Shown here: positions 52,613 through 61,646 of the stretch, in pieces
Numbering within the stretch: the first letter of the stretch is position 1
How the letters are laid out: each line of letters starts with the position of its first letter
Source of the DNA: an uncultured Parolsenella sp.
GTDB taxonomy: Bacteria; Actinomycetota; Coriobacteriia; Coriobacteriales; Atopobiaceae
Direction: 5' to 3'
Length of the DNA stretch: 64,000 bases
Assembly: GCA_934668375.1 (NCBI GenBank)
Contig: CAKUNF010000004.1
Coordinates: 1-64,000 of the forward strand
Position numbers and translations under genes: made by a program
Notes under the pieces: model-generated
The model's database searches: none
The model's input: only the letters and a program-made list of their open reading frames with translations
Told to the model about the DNA's origin: nothing

Positions 52613-53438
52613 CTCCCATCACGGCCACGACCTCCATGATGCGGTCGAAGAACTCGCGGCGGCTTGCGCCCCCGCGGCGCAGCTCGGTGAAGATGCGGCC
52701 GTCGCGGATGAACAGGACGCGTCCCGTGTAGCTCGCGGCAAAGCTGTCGTGCGTCACCATGAGGATCGTGGCGCCGGCCTGCTCGTTGAGGCCCTGGAGG
52801 CTCTCGAGCAGAAGGCGCGCGTTCTTGGAGTCCAGGGCCCCCGTGGGCTCGTCGGCCATGATGACGGCCGGCTTGGTCACGAGGGCGCGCGCGGCGGCGA
52901 CGCGCTGCTGCTGGCCGCCGGAGAGCTGGTAGGGGTACTTGTCGAGCACCTGGTCTATGCCAAGGCGGCGCGCCATCTCCTCGACTCGGGCGAGCGTCTC
53001 GCCTGCCGGCGTGCGCGCGATCGTGAGCGGCAGGGCCACGTTCTCCCGTGCGGTGAGCGTGTCGAGCAGGTTGGAGTCCTGGAAGATGAAGCCCAGCTGC
53101 TCGCGACGGAAGCGCGACAGCTCGCGTCCGCGCATGGTCGTGACGTCCACGCCGCCCACGAGGACGTGTCCGCTCGTGGCAGCGTCGATGGTGGAGACGC
53201 AGTTGAGCAGCGTCGACTTGCCCGAGCCCGAGGCACCCATGATGGCCACGAACTCACCGCTCGTGACGTCGAAGCTCACGTCTGTCAGCGCTCGCGTCGT
53301 GGCGCCCCTGGCGGTTCGGCCGCGGTTGCCGTAGACCTTCTCGAGGTGCTGGACGGAGAGCACCGAGCCCTGCGGGGCCTGGTGGATGGGGGAGTGGCCG
53401 CTGGCCGTTGCGCGGCCGGGCTCGTAATGGGTGCCCAT
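52590..53438 (-). CDS. BceA-like ABC transporter ATPase
   Basis: 282 residues from ATG 53438 (GAAGGGAC upstream). The ABC core has Walker A GASGSGKST, Q-loop LGFIFQDSNLLD, signature LSGGQQQRVAAARAL, Walker B AVIMADEPTGALD and H-loop MVTHDS, the MacB/BceA subfamily. A polar N-terminal stretch of about 30 residues is extra compared with B. subtilis BceA (253 residues). It powers the FtsX-type permease encoded next, which probably removes peptide antibiotics from lipid II cycle targets and signals to the kinase. Confidence 0.93.
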   Translation of the reverse strand: MGTHYEPGRATASGHSPIHQAPQGSVLSVQHLEKVYGNRGRTARGATTRALTDVSFDVTSGEFVAIMGASGSGKSTLLNCVSTIDAATSGHVLVGGVDVTTMRGRELSRFRREQLGFIFQDSNLLDTLTARENVALPLTIARTPAGETLARVEEMARRLGIDQVLDKYPYQLSGGQQQRVAAARALVTKPAVIMADEPTGALDSKNARLLLESLQGLNEQAGATILMVTHDSFAASYTGRVLFIRDGRIFTELRRGGASRREFFDRIMEVVAVMGGDGSDAL

Positions 53439-53639
53439 GCTTGTCCCTTCTTCTGCGCCGGCGGACGGGTCCGCGGGCATACGTTTCTGATTGTCGGGAA
53501 TAATGCTCGCGCAGTCGTCCCGGGCCATCCATCGAATTGGCTTACAGTGGGGTGACGGTTTTGCAAGGTTCGCGCCGCCGGGGCCGGTGGCGTCGATTGA
53601 GGGGCCGCGCGGGCGCGGCCGTGCGAGGAGGACCGGCGC

Positions 53640-54296
53640 ATGGCAGACGGAAAGATTCCCGAGGAGTTCGAGGTGGGCACGCCCGTGCTCGTGTGCCGCT
53701 GGCGCCTGCAGTCGGGCGAGCTGCCCATCGAGAACCGCCACATGCGTGCGCTGGGACGTCGCCACGTGCTGGGCAAGAAGCTCTCCAGGCAGCTGCTCGC
53801 CTGGGCCAAGCAGCACATAGAGTGGACGCTCGCGGACGGCACGCACGACCATCCGGACGGCGTGCTCATGCTGCTTGTGGACGCCGAGGGCCGCGCTGCC
53901 ATGGCGTGCGGAGACTACGAGCCGCTTGCGGACGCGACGCTCGCCACGCTTCTGGCGCGTGCCGAGCAGGGCTCGCGGGAGGCGTCCGAGACCGACGTTG
54001 CCCCCGAGACGATCTGGGTGGGCCGTGGCCGCGGGCTCGCCGTGGGCATGGCGCCCGGCGAGCACCCCTCCGGTGCGGCGTCGCTCGTCGAGGACCTCGC
54101 CAAGACGCTCGGTATGCCCGTCGAGCGCGACCCGCAGCTGCTCGCGAGCCTTGCCGACGGCACCGAGAAGCCCTCCGAGGCGTTCCTCGTCTCGGACGAG
54201 CACGGCATCGTCCCCGCGTCCGACGCGTCCGGCGCGCTGGCACAGAAGTTCGCCGGCGGCTGGGACCGCCTCCTCGCGCGCTCCCGCCGTCGCTAG
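53640..54296 (+). CDS. Hypothetical protein, 218 residues
   Basis: ATG 53640 follows GAGGAGGACC. The product is soluble, alpha/beta with CRWRLQSGELPIENRHMRALG near the start and a helical end rich in Arg. The motif pattern vaguely resembles the start of class IV aminotransferase-type proteins (a conserved segment with VLMLLVDAEGRAAMA), but no PLP lysine motif is certain. I do not recognise the family. It is divergent from bceA and followed by a REP-like unit. Confidence 0.6.
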   Translation: MADGKIPEEFEVGTPVLVCRWRLQSGELPIENRHMRALGRRHVLGKKLSRQLLAWAKQHIEWTLADGTHDHPDGVLMLLVDAEGRAAMACGDYEPLADATLATLLARAEQGSREASETDVAPETIWVGRGRGLAVGMAPGEHPSGAASLVEDLAKTLGMPVERDPQLLASLADGTEKPSEAFLVSDEHGIVPASDASGALAQKFAGGWDRLLARSRRR

Positions 54297-54298
54297 CA

Positions 54299-54326
54299 GG
54301 ACACTGGGGGCGGGTTGCTTTGTCCC
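54299..54326. repeat. REP-like unit (GGGGACGGGTT family, variant)
   Basis: A 28-bp unit GGACACTGGGGGCGGGTTGC followed by TTTGTCCC, with complementary ends. It lies 3 nt after the preceding stop codon. Compare 19785 and 62157. Confidence 0.78.
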
Positions 54327-54562
54327 ATCCCGGTCCGGCATCGACTCGTTCGTACGTATATCCGAACGGTGGCGCCACTTTCTCAATTTGACGACTAATC
54401 AGTGCTCATTTGCGGGATAATCAAACCGCTATGAAGAGATGTCACCCTTTGGCGATCGGGGAAGTCGCCACGGGGTGATTTCGCGTGCTCGGGCATCCGC
54501 CAAGGTGGCGGGGGCGGCTCTTCTCGTCAAGCCCGCGCGTGACCTCGACAGAAGGAGAGGAT

Positions 54563-57500
54563 ATGGCACGTAAGTTCAAGTCTATGGACGGCAACGAGGC
54601 CGCTGCTTGGGTCTCGTACGCCTACACCGAGGTGGCGGGCATCTACCCGATCACGCCGTCCAGCCCGATGGCCGACCACGTCGACCAGTGGGCCGCCCAG
54701 GGTCTGAAGAACGTCTTCGGCACCCCCGTCAACGTGGTCGAGATGGAGTCCGAGGCTGGCGCCGCGGGCACCGTCCACGGCTCCCTTGGCGCCGGCGCCC
54801 TTACGACGACCTACACGGCGTCCCAGGGCCTGCTGCTCATGATCCCGAACATGTACAAGATTGCCGGCGAGGGCCTGCCGGGCGTGTTCCACGTCTCCGC
54901 CCGTTGCGTTGCCTCCCACGCGCTCAACATCTTCGGTGACCACTCCGACGTCATGGCCTGCCGCCAGACCGGCTTCGCCATGCTCGCCGAGGGTAACGTC
55001 CAGGAGGTCATGGACCTCTCGCCCGTCGCCCACCTCGCTGCCATCAAGGGTCGCGTGCCGTTCCTGAACTTCTTCGACGGCTTCCGCACCTCGCACGAGA
55101 TCCAGAAGGTCGCCATGTGGGACTTCGACGACCTCAAGGACATGCTGGACATGGACGCCGTCCAGGCCTTCCGTGACCACGCCCTGAACCCCGAGCACCC
55201 GCACGCCCGCGGCTCCCACGAGAACGGCGACATCTTCTTCCAGCACCGCGAGGCCTGCAACACGGCCTACAACGAGCTGCCCGCCGTTGTCGAGGAGTAC
55301 ATGAACAAGATCAATGCCAAGCTCGGCACTGATTACGGCCTGTTCAACTACTACGGCGCCCCCGACGCCGACCGCGTGGTCGTCTGCATGGGCTCCTTCT
55401 GCGACGTCCTCGAGGAGGTCATCGACTACCTCAACGCCCACGGCGAGAAGGTCGGCCTCGTCAAGGTCCGCCTGTTCCGTCCGTTCTCCATCAAGCACTT
55501 CGTCGACGTGCTCCCCGAGACGGTCAAGAAGATCGCCGTCATGGACCGCACCAAGGAGCCGGGTTCCATCGGCGAGCCGCTCTACCAGGACGTCGTGACC
55601 GCCCTCTACGAGGCTGGCAAGACCGACATCCACGTCTCCGGCGGCCGTTACGGCCTCGGCAGCAAGGACACGCCGCCCGCGTCTGCCTTCGCCGTGTTCG
55701 AGGAGCTCAAGGCTGACGAGCCCAAGCGCGAGTTCACCGTCGGCATCAACGACGACGTCACGCACCTCTCCCTCCCCGAGCCCGAGGATGCGCCCAACAC
55801 CGCCGCCCCCGGCACCATCGAGTGCAAGTTCTGGGGTCTCGGCGGCGACGGCACCGTTGGCGCCAACAAGAACTCCATCAAGATCATCGGCGACCACACG
55901 GACAAGTACGTCCAGGCCTACTTCCAGTACGACTCCAAGAAGACTGGCGGCGTCACCGTCTCGCACCTGCGCTTCGGCGATTCCCCGATCCGCTCGCCGT
56001 ACTACGTCACGAAGGCCGACTTCGTGGCCTGCCACAACCCCTCCTACATCATCAAGGGCTTCAAGATGGTCCGCGACGTCAAGCCTGGCGGCACGTTCCT
56101 CGTGAACTGCCAGTGGTCTGACGAGGAGTTCGCCGAGCACATGCCGGCCGTGGCCAAGCGCTACATCGCCAAGAACAACGTGAACGTCTATCTCATCGAC
56201 GCCATCGACCTCGCCGCCAAGGTGGGCATGGGCAAGCGCACGAACACCGTGCTTCAGTCTGCCTTCTTCGCCCTGGCTAAGGTCCTGCCCGCCGAGGACG
56301 CCCTGCAGTACATGAAGGACGCTGCCACCAAGTCCTACATGAAGAAGGGCCAGGCCATCGTCGACGCCAACCACAAGGCCATCGACGCCGGCGCCACCGC
56401 GTTCCACAAGTTCGAGGTGCCCGCTGACTGGGCCACCGCCGAGGATGCTCCCTCCACGCTCTCCATCGAGGGCCGCGAGGCCATCGTCGAGCAGGTCAAG
56501 AACCTCCTCGAGCCCATCAACCGCATGGACGGCGACTCCCTGCCCGTCTCCGCGTTCGAGAAGCACATCGACGGCCAGTGGGAGCTCGGTGCCTCTCAGT
56601 ACGAGAAGCGCGGCGTTGCCGTCATGGTTCCGCACTGGGACGAGACCAAGTGCATCCAGTGCAACCAGTGCGCCTACGTCTGCTCGCACGCCACGATTCG
56701 CCCGATCGCGCTCACCGCTGACGAGGCCGCTGCTGCGCCCGAGAACATGCGCATGATCGATGCCAAGGGCAAGGGCGCCGATGGCCTCAAGTTCGCCATG
56801 GCCGTGTCCCCGCTCGACTGCATGGGCTGCTACAACTGCGTGCAGGTCTGCCCGAAGGACGCCCTCACCATGGTTCCGCAGGAGGACGAGCTCGACCAGG
56901 CTCCCGTCTGGGACTACGCCGTCAACAAGGTCTCCGAGAAGAAGGAGCTCGTTGCGGCCAACGTCAAGGGCAGCCAGTTCGCCAAGCCGCTGCTCGAGTT
57001 CTCCGGCTCCTGCGCCGGCTGCGCCGAGACGGCCTACGCTCGCCTGATTACCCAGGTCTGCGGCGATCGCATGTTCATCTCCAACGCCACCGGCTGCTCC
57101 TCCATTTGGGGCAACCCGGCTGCCACCTCGCCGTTCACCGTTAACGCCGAGGGTCACGGCCCGGCCTGGAACAACTCCCTGTTCGAGGACAACGCCGAGC
57201 ACGGCCTGGGCTTCGCCGTGGGCTATGCCGCCGTCCAGAACAAGCTCGTCGCCGAGACGGAGGCCCTGCTCGAGGGCGACGCCTCTGACGAGCTGAAGAC
57301 CGCTGCCACCGCCTGGCTCGAGAACCGCAACGACACCGAGGGCTCCAAGACGGCCGCTGCCGCCTACATCGCCGAGCTCGAGAAGTGCGGCTGCGACGCC
57401 TCCAAGGCCATCCTCGCCGACAAGGCCTACCTCACCAAGAAGTCCTTCTGGATCTTCGGCGGCGACGGCTGGGCGTACGACATCGGCTTCGGCGGCCTGG

Positions 57501-58096
57501 ATCACGTTCTCGCCTCGAACCACAACGTCAACGTCTTCGTCTTCGACACCGAGGTCTACTCCAACACGGGTGGCCAGGCCTCCAAGGCCTCTAACCTCGG
57601 CCAGGTCGCTCAGTTCGCCGCTGCCGGCAAGCTGACCAAGAAGAAGTCCCTCGCCGAGATCGAGATGTCCTACGGCTACGTCTACGTCGCTCAGGTCGCC
57701 ATGGGCGCCAACCCCGCGCAGACGCTCAAGGCCATCACCGAGGCCGAGGCCTACGACGGCCCGTCCCTGGTCATCGGCTACAGCCCCTGCGAGATGCACT
57801 CCATCAAGAAGGGCGGCATGATGAACTGCCAGTCCGAGATGAAGAAGGCTGTGGACTGCGGTTACTGGAACCTCTTCCGCTTCAACCCGGCTGCGCCCGA
57901 GGGCAAGAAGTTCTCGCTCGACTCCAAGGAGCCGGCTGGCGGCTACCAGGAGTTCCTCATGAACGAGGCTCGTTACGCGTCGCTCACGCGTTCGTTCCCC
58001 GAGCGCGCCAAGGAGCTCTTCGCCGAGAACGAGCAGGCTGCCATGGAGCGCTACGCGCACCTGCTCAAGCTCAAGGCCGTCTACAACGAGGCCTAG
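54563..58096 (+). CDS. nifJ: Pyruvate:ferredoxin (flavodoxin) oxidoreductase
   Basis: A 1177-residue single-chain enzyme that turns pyruvate and CoA into acetyl-CoA and CO2, passing electrons to ferredoxin. The order of domains is pyruvate-binding (GIYPITPSSPMA), the gamma-type domain, a two-cluster ferredoxin insert (CIQCNQCAYVC and CMGCYNCVQVC), then the TPP domain (SGSCAGCAETAY with a further cluster cysteine; GGDGWAYDIG; YSNTGGQ). AGAAGGAGAGG precedes ATG 54563. Upstream GATAAT (about 54416) is a likely -10. It is central to energy metabolism in an anaerobe. Confidence 0.97.
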   Translation: MARKFKSMDGNEAAAWVSYAYTEVAGIYPITPSSPMADHVDQWAAQGLKNVFGTPVNVVEMESEAGAAGTVHGSLGAGALTTTYTASQGLLLMIPNMYKIAGEGLPGVFHVSARCVASHALNIFGDHSDVMACRQTGFAMLAEGNVQEVMDLSPVAHLAAIKGRVPFLNFFDGFRTSHEIQKVAMWDFDDLKDMLDMDAVQAFRDHALNPEHPHARGSHENGDIFFQHREACNTAYNELPAVVEEYMNKINAKLGTDYGLFNYYGAPDADRVVVCMGSFCDVLEEVIDYLNAHGEKVGLVKVRLFRPFSIKHFVDVLPETVKKIAVMDRTKEPGSIGEPLYQDVVTALYEAGKTDIHVSGGRYGLGSKDTPPASAFAVFEELKADEPKREFTVGINDDVTHLSLPEPEDAPNTAAPGTIECKFWGLGGDGTVGANKNSIKIIGDHTDKYVQAYFQYDSKKTGGVTVSHLRFGDSPIRSPYYVTKADFVACHNPSYIIKGFKMVRDVKPGGTFLVNCQWSDEEFAEHMPAVAKRYIAKNNVNVYLIDAIDLAAKVGMGKRTNTVLQSAFFALAKVLPAEDALQYMKDAATKSYMKKGQAIVDANHKAIDAGATAFHKFEVPADWATAEDAPSTLSIEGREAIVEQVKNLLEPINRMDGDSLPVSAFEKHIDGQWELGASQYEKRGVAVMVPHWDETKCIQCNQCAYVCSHATIRPIALTADEAAAAPENMRMIDAKGKGADGLKFAMAVSPLDCMGCYNCVQVCPKDALTMVPQEDELDQAPVWDYAVNKVSEKKELVAANVKGSQFAKPLLEFSGSCAGCAETAYARLITQVCGDRMFISNATGCSSIWGNPAATSPFTVNAEGHGPAWNNSLFEDNAEHGLGFAVGYAAVQNKLVAETEALLEGDASDELKTAATAWLENRNDTEGSKTAAAAYIAELEKCGCDASKAILADKAYLTKKSFWIFGGDGWAYDIGFGGLDHVLASNHNVNVFVFDTEVYSNTGGQASKASNLGQVAQFAAAGKLTKKKSLAEIEMSYGYVYVAQVAMGANPAQTLKAITEAEAYDGPSLVIGYSPCEMHSIKKGGMMNCQSEMKKAVDCGYWNLFRFNPAAPEGKKFSLDSKEPAGGYQEFLMNEARYASLTRSFPERAKELFAENEQAAMERYAHLLKLKAVYNEA

Positions 58097-58127
58097 TCTC
58101 GCAAGCGGTCTAGTTCTCTGAGCTAGC

Positions 58128-58164
58128 AAGGGTCCGTCCCGGTCACCGGGGCGGACCCTTTTGC
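58128..58164 (+). terminator. Terminator of the pyruvate:ferredoxin oxidoreductase gene
   Basis: AAGGGTCCGTCCCGG (58128-58142) pairs with CCGGGGCGGACCCTT (58146-58160) with one wobble; TTTTGCG follows. Confidence 0.88.
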
Positions 58165-58472
58165 GTTGGCGGCTGCTGCGGCGCGTCGAATTGCGGCTTG
58201 CAGACACTACGAATTGCGCAGCTGCCGCGCTGTTGAGAGTGTCGCAACTGTCCAAAACATCGCGCCTGTCGCAGGCGGTGAGCGTATCGGGTGCGAGCAA
58301 TACGCCGCAAATTCTCAAAACACCAAAAAATATCGCCAGGCAAAGACATGCGAGCAGGCGTGTCGGCGAGCGGCGGAATTTCTCCGGTGGGGTAGAATGT
58401 CATTACGTATTGGGGGAGGGCCGGCCATGGAGACGTGCGGGCCCTGCCACGAGCCTTTGGGTGACGCACAGC
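58165..58472 (+). promoter_or_regulatory. Gap of 308 bp ahead of the glycosyltransferase gene
   Basis: No tRNA, repeat or riboswitch was recognised. A -10-like TAGAAT lies at 58393-58398 without a clear -35. A purine-rich GGGGGAGGG (58412-58420) precedes an ATG at 58427 in another frame. The AT-richer part (58300-58340, runs of A) may help the promoter. Confidence 0.45.
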
Positions 58473-58513
58473 ATGAACCCCGCCATAGTGATACCTACCT
58501 ACTGGGCAAATGA
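58427..58513 (+). CDS. Possible 28-residue leader peptide overlapping the next gene
   Basis: ATG 58427 has the best ribosome site in the region (GGGGGAGGG, 6 nt away) and opens 28 codons beginning METCGPCHEPLGD. It ends in TGA 38 nt inside the glycosyltransferase gene in the -1 frame. It could couple translation of that gene. The CGPC motif may be chance. Confidence 0.25.
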   Translation: METCGPCHEPLGDAQHEPRHSDTYLLGK

Positions 58514-59657
58514 CCCGTTGCAGCCGGGCGCGTACGATCACGCGACGGCCGTCGACGAGCCGCTGCCCGAGCTTGCGCGCTGCCTGGACTCGCTCGACGA
58601 CGTGCGTGGTGTCATCCGCGTCATCGTGCTGCTCGTGGCCCCTCCCGAGGCCGAGGCGTCTGCCCGCGCCCGCGTCCGTGCCATCGTGCGGGATCACACG
58701 GACCTCAACCCGCTCGTCATCGGCTCGCGAGAGGCTCGTCTCATCGCGGGACGCATCGAGACGCTGTGCCCCGGCTTCTCTGGTGAGGTCGTGTCCCTGC
58801 GAGGGTATGGCGCCATTCGCAACATGGGGCTTGCCGTCTGCGCGATGCTCGGCCACGACGTTGCCGTGTTCATGGACGACGACGAGGTCGCGCTCTCCCC
58901 GGACTTTCTCGTTGACGCCGCGTATGGCTTGGGCAGGCTCACGCGCCAGGACCTCAAGATCCTTGCCAAGACCGGGCACTTCGTGGACGCGAACGACTCC
59001 CACCTCGCGGACGTGTCGCGTCCCAAGTTCTGGGAGCGCTGGTGGTCGAAGCGCCGTGAGTTCAACGAGTGGATGTCCGCTGCCCTCGAGGCCCCCCGCA
59101 TCCGGCGCTCGAACTACGTGTGCGGCGGCTGCATGGCCGTACACGCGGCAGCGTTCTCGCGCGTGCCCTTTGACCCGTGGATCACGCGAGGCGAGGACCT
59201 CGACTACCTGCTGAACCTGCGGATGAGCGGCTATGAGATGTGGTTCGACCGCCAGTGGTACGTGAGACACCTCCCACCGGCGACGCCGGACGCTCCCAAC
59301 CGCTTCCTACAGGACGTCTATCGCTGGGTCTACGAGCGCGCCAAGCTCGCCTTCTGCGCGCGCCGTCCCAGCCTGAGACGCGTCACGGCAGACTCGCTTC
59401 TGCCCTATCCGGGCAGGTGGCTCATGCCCGAGCTGGACGCGCGCATCTCCCGCACGGCGCTCGCGCGCGCCATCGCGGGGCCAGATAGGGCCGCCTACCT
59501 GCGAATCTGGCGAAAGGGCCGGGCAGACGCCTACGCGTATGCCTCGGCAAATGACGAGAACTACGCCCGGCTGCTGAGCTTTTGGCCGAGCGTCATGGAC
59601 GAGATCTGGGACGACGAGCGACTGGCCGCTGCCGTCCTCGAGATGTCGGGCAAGTGA
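58473..59657 (+). CDS. Glycosyltransferase-like protein (GT-A fold)
   Basis: 394 residues from ATG 58473; the ribosome site GGGTGA is weak and about 10 nt away. The N-terminus AIVIPTYW and the DxD-like FMDDDEVALSP (about residue 130) fit a GT-A glycosyltransferase using a nucleotide sugar; ITRGEDLDYLLNLRMSGY is a second acidic site typical of family 2-like enzymes. There is no membrane segment. The C-terminal half is helical. The acceptor is unknown; a polysaccharide or glycolipid is likely. Confidence 0.75.
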   Translation: MNPAIVIPTYWANDPLQPGAYDHATAVDEPLPELARCLDSLDDVRGVIRVIVLLVAPPEAEASARARVRAIVRDHTDLNPLVIGSREARLIAGRIETLCPGFSGEVVSLRGYGAIRNMGLAVCAMLGHDVAVFMDDDEVALSPDFLVDAAYGLGRLTRQDLKILAKTGHFVDANDSHLADVSRPKFWERWWSKRREFNEWMSAALEAPRIRRSNYVCGGCMAVHAAAFSRVPFDPWITRGEDLDYLLNLRMSGYEMWFDRQWYVRHLPPATPDAPNRFLQDVYRWVYERAKLAFCARRPSLRRVTADSLLPYPGRWLMPELDARISRTALARAIAGPDRAAYLRIWRKGRADAYAYASANDENYARLLSFWPSVMDEIWDDERLAAAVLEMSGK

Positions 59658-59710
59658 GGAAGGGGAATGGCCCCTTTGCCTTGCTCGCCCACCAAGAAAG
59701 GAGTGGGAGC

Positions 59711-60898
59711 TTGAGTCCCAACCGCCTGAACGGTCGCCTCTCGAGGCTCGATGACGTGCGCAGCTCGCAGGCCACCGAGCGAATACTCGGCCTTGCGTCC
59801 AAGACGCTCGATCTCATGCGCTCCGGCCTTACCAAGCAGGGCTGTCAGGACGTCTGTCGCCTGCTGCTTCCCGAGACGACGGCCATCGCCGTTGCCATGA
59901 CCGACACCGAGCGCGTGCTTGCCTACGAGGGCGCGCTTGCCGCGGACTTCCCGCCGGGCAGCCCCATCCACACGGCCGCCACGCTCGAGGTGCTCCAGAG
60001 CGGCAAGCTCGGCCTGTTCCAGGCGCGCGGCGAGGGTGACGACGCCTCCTCCGAGCTGCCCAGAAGCGTGCGTGGGGGCATCGTGGTGCCGCTCAACGTC
60101 CAGGATCGCCCGCATGGCACCATCAAGTTCTACTATCGCTCGCCGGCAGACATCGATCGCAGCCAGCTTGCCATCGCGCGCGGGTTTGGCCAGCTGCTCT
60201 CCACGCAGCTCTCGACCCATGAGCTCGATCGCCAGGCCGAGCTCACGGCAAAGGCCGAGGTCAAGGCCCTGCAGGCGCAGATTAACCCGCACTTTTTGTT
60301 CAATACGATCAACACGATCGCCGCGCTCACGCGCACGGACCCGGCACAGGCGCGCACGCTGCTGCGCGAGTTCGCCGTGTTCTACCGCCAGACGCTCGAG
60401 AGCTCGGATCAGCTCATCCCGCTTGCCCGCGAGCTCGAGCAGACGCGCCGCTACCTGCGCTTCGAGCACGCGCGCTTTGGCCAGGACCGCATCCTGGAGC
60501 GCGAGCACGTGGGTGCGGGGTGCGGCGAGGTGCTCGTGCCGGCCTTTATCGTACAACCCATCGTGGAGAACGCCGTGCGCCACGCCATGCGCGACGAGGG
60601 GCCGCTCCACATCGACATTCGCGCGGACGTGGACGAGGGCGACGTGCTCATCGCCGTGACCGATGACGGCCTGGGTATGGATGAGCAGACCGTGGACATG
60701 CTGCGAGAAGGCATTGAGGGGAATCACGCTTCTGGCTGCTCGAGCAACGAAAAGGGAACCGGAATTGCTTTGAGGAATGTTGCAGAGCGTCTCGAGAGGT
60801 TCTATGGTTTTGGGTCGGGCATCGATATCATGTCAAAGCCCGGTGAGGGCACGTGTGTGACGCTGCGTCTTGCCCACACTGCCGCTCATAACGAATAA
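59711..60898 (+). CDS. LytS-type sensor histidine kinase (GAF plus HisKA-like/HATPase)
   Basis: About 395 residues from TTG 59711, which follows AAAGGAG by 9 nt. The N-terminal half is a GAF-like sensor (SGLTKQGCQDVCRLLLP; GIVVPLNVQDRPHGT). The kinase core of the His_kinase/LytS type has INPHFLFNTINTIAAL with the phospho-acceptor His, then a HATPase with VQPIVENAVRHA, DDGLGM and GTGIALRNV. There is no membrane segment, so it senses a cytoplasmic signal. The response regulator gene follows after 15 nt. Relatives (YpdA/BtsS) sense pyruvate; here the kinase lies 1.6 kb after the pyruvate:ferredoxin oxidoreductase. Confidence 0.9.
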   Translation: MSPNRLNGRLSRLDDVRSSQATERILGLASKTLDLMRSGLTKQGCQDVCRLLLPETTAIAVAMTDTERVLAYEGALAADFPPGSPIHTAATLEVLQSGKLGLFQARGEGDDASSELPRSVRGGIVVPLNVQDRPHGTIKFYYRSPADIDRSQLAIARGFGQLLSTQLSTHELDRQAELTAKAEVKALQAQINPHFLFNTINTIAALTRTDPAQARTLLREFAVFYRQTLESSDQLIPLARELEQTRRYLRFEHARFGQDRILEREHVGAGCGEVLVPAFIVQPIVENAVRHAMRDEGPLHIDIRADVDEGDVLIAVTDDGLGMDEQTVDMLREGIEGNHASGCSSNEKGTGIALRNVAERLERFYGFGSGIDIMSKPGEGTCVTLRLAHTAAHNE

Positions 60899-60913
60899 CG
60901 AGGATGTGCTTGT

Positions 60914-61633
60914 ATGCTGCGTGCCATGATTGTTGACGACGAGGCCCCCGCTCGCTCCGAGCTGCGCTTCTTGCTCGAGGAGACCGGTCGCGTCGACGCG
61001 ATCGTTGAGGCCTCGAGCGCCCGCGATGCCGTCGAGAAGCTGATGGACGGCCGCCCGGACGTGCTCTTTCTCGACATCTCCATGCCCAAGACGAACGGCA
61101 TGCAGCTTGCGGAGGCGCTTCACAAGCTCAAGAACCCGCCCGCGGTCGTCTTCGTGACGGCTTACAGCGAGTACGCCCTCGAGGCGTTTGACGTCGACGC
61201 CGTCGACTATCTGATGAAGCCCGTGGAGACCGAGCGTCTCGAGCACGCACTCGACAAGGTCGTGGCGCGCGGCAAGGGCAACTCCGCACCCGCCGCTCCG
61301 GCCGAGCGCATTCCGGTCGAGAAGGGCGGGCGCAAGGTCCTCGTCCCCATCGACCAGATCCGCTATATCGAGGCCAAGGACGACTACTCCTGCATCTACA
61401 CGGACACGGACCGCTACCTGTCCGTGATCTCGCTCGCCCAGCTCGAGGCGAAGCTCTCGCCGCACGGCTTCTTCCGCGTGCACCGTGGCTACATCGTGAA
61501 CCTGCAGTACGTCGAGGACGTCGAGGTGGTCTCGAGCGGCGTGATGCAGCTGGGCATCCAGGGCGTCGAGGGCAAGAAGATCTCCGTCTCGCGCCGTCGC
61601 GTCGTCCAGCTCAAGCGCGCGCTCGGGCTGTAG
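60914..61633 (+). CDS. LytTR-family response regulator
   Basis: A 239-residue regulator. The receiver has Asp54 in VLFLDISMP and the late Lys in YLMKPVE. A linker rich in Pro/Ala leads to a C-terminal LytTR DNA-binding domain (about 135-239: IRYIEAKDDYSCIYTDTDRYL; FFRVHRGYIVNL). LytTR proteins bind direct repeats upstream of target genes. GAGGATG is 6-8 nt before the ATG. It forms a pair with the kinase upstream. The phosphoesterase gene follows after 13 nt. Confidence 0.93.
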   Translation: MLRAMIVDDEAPARSELRFLLEETGRVDAIVEASSARDAVEKLMDGRPDVLFLDISMPKTNGMQLAEALHKLKNPPAVVFVTAYSEYALEAFDVDAVDYLMKPVETERLEHALDKVVARGKGNSAPAAPAERIPVEKGGRKVLVPIDQIRYIEAKDDYSCIYTDTDRYLSVISLAQLEAKLSPHGFFRVHRGYIVNLQYVEDVEVVSSGVMQLGIQGVEGKKISVSRRRVVQLKRALGL

Positions 61634-61646
61634 CGGGCGGGCGGCC

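Noticed and set aside
54527..58318. 1263-codon open frame antisense to the pyruvate:ferredoxin oxidoreductase gene
   Set aside because: Mirror of the codon bias of the real gene; no motif and no ribosome site.
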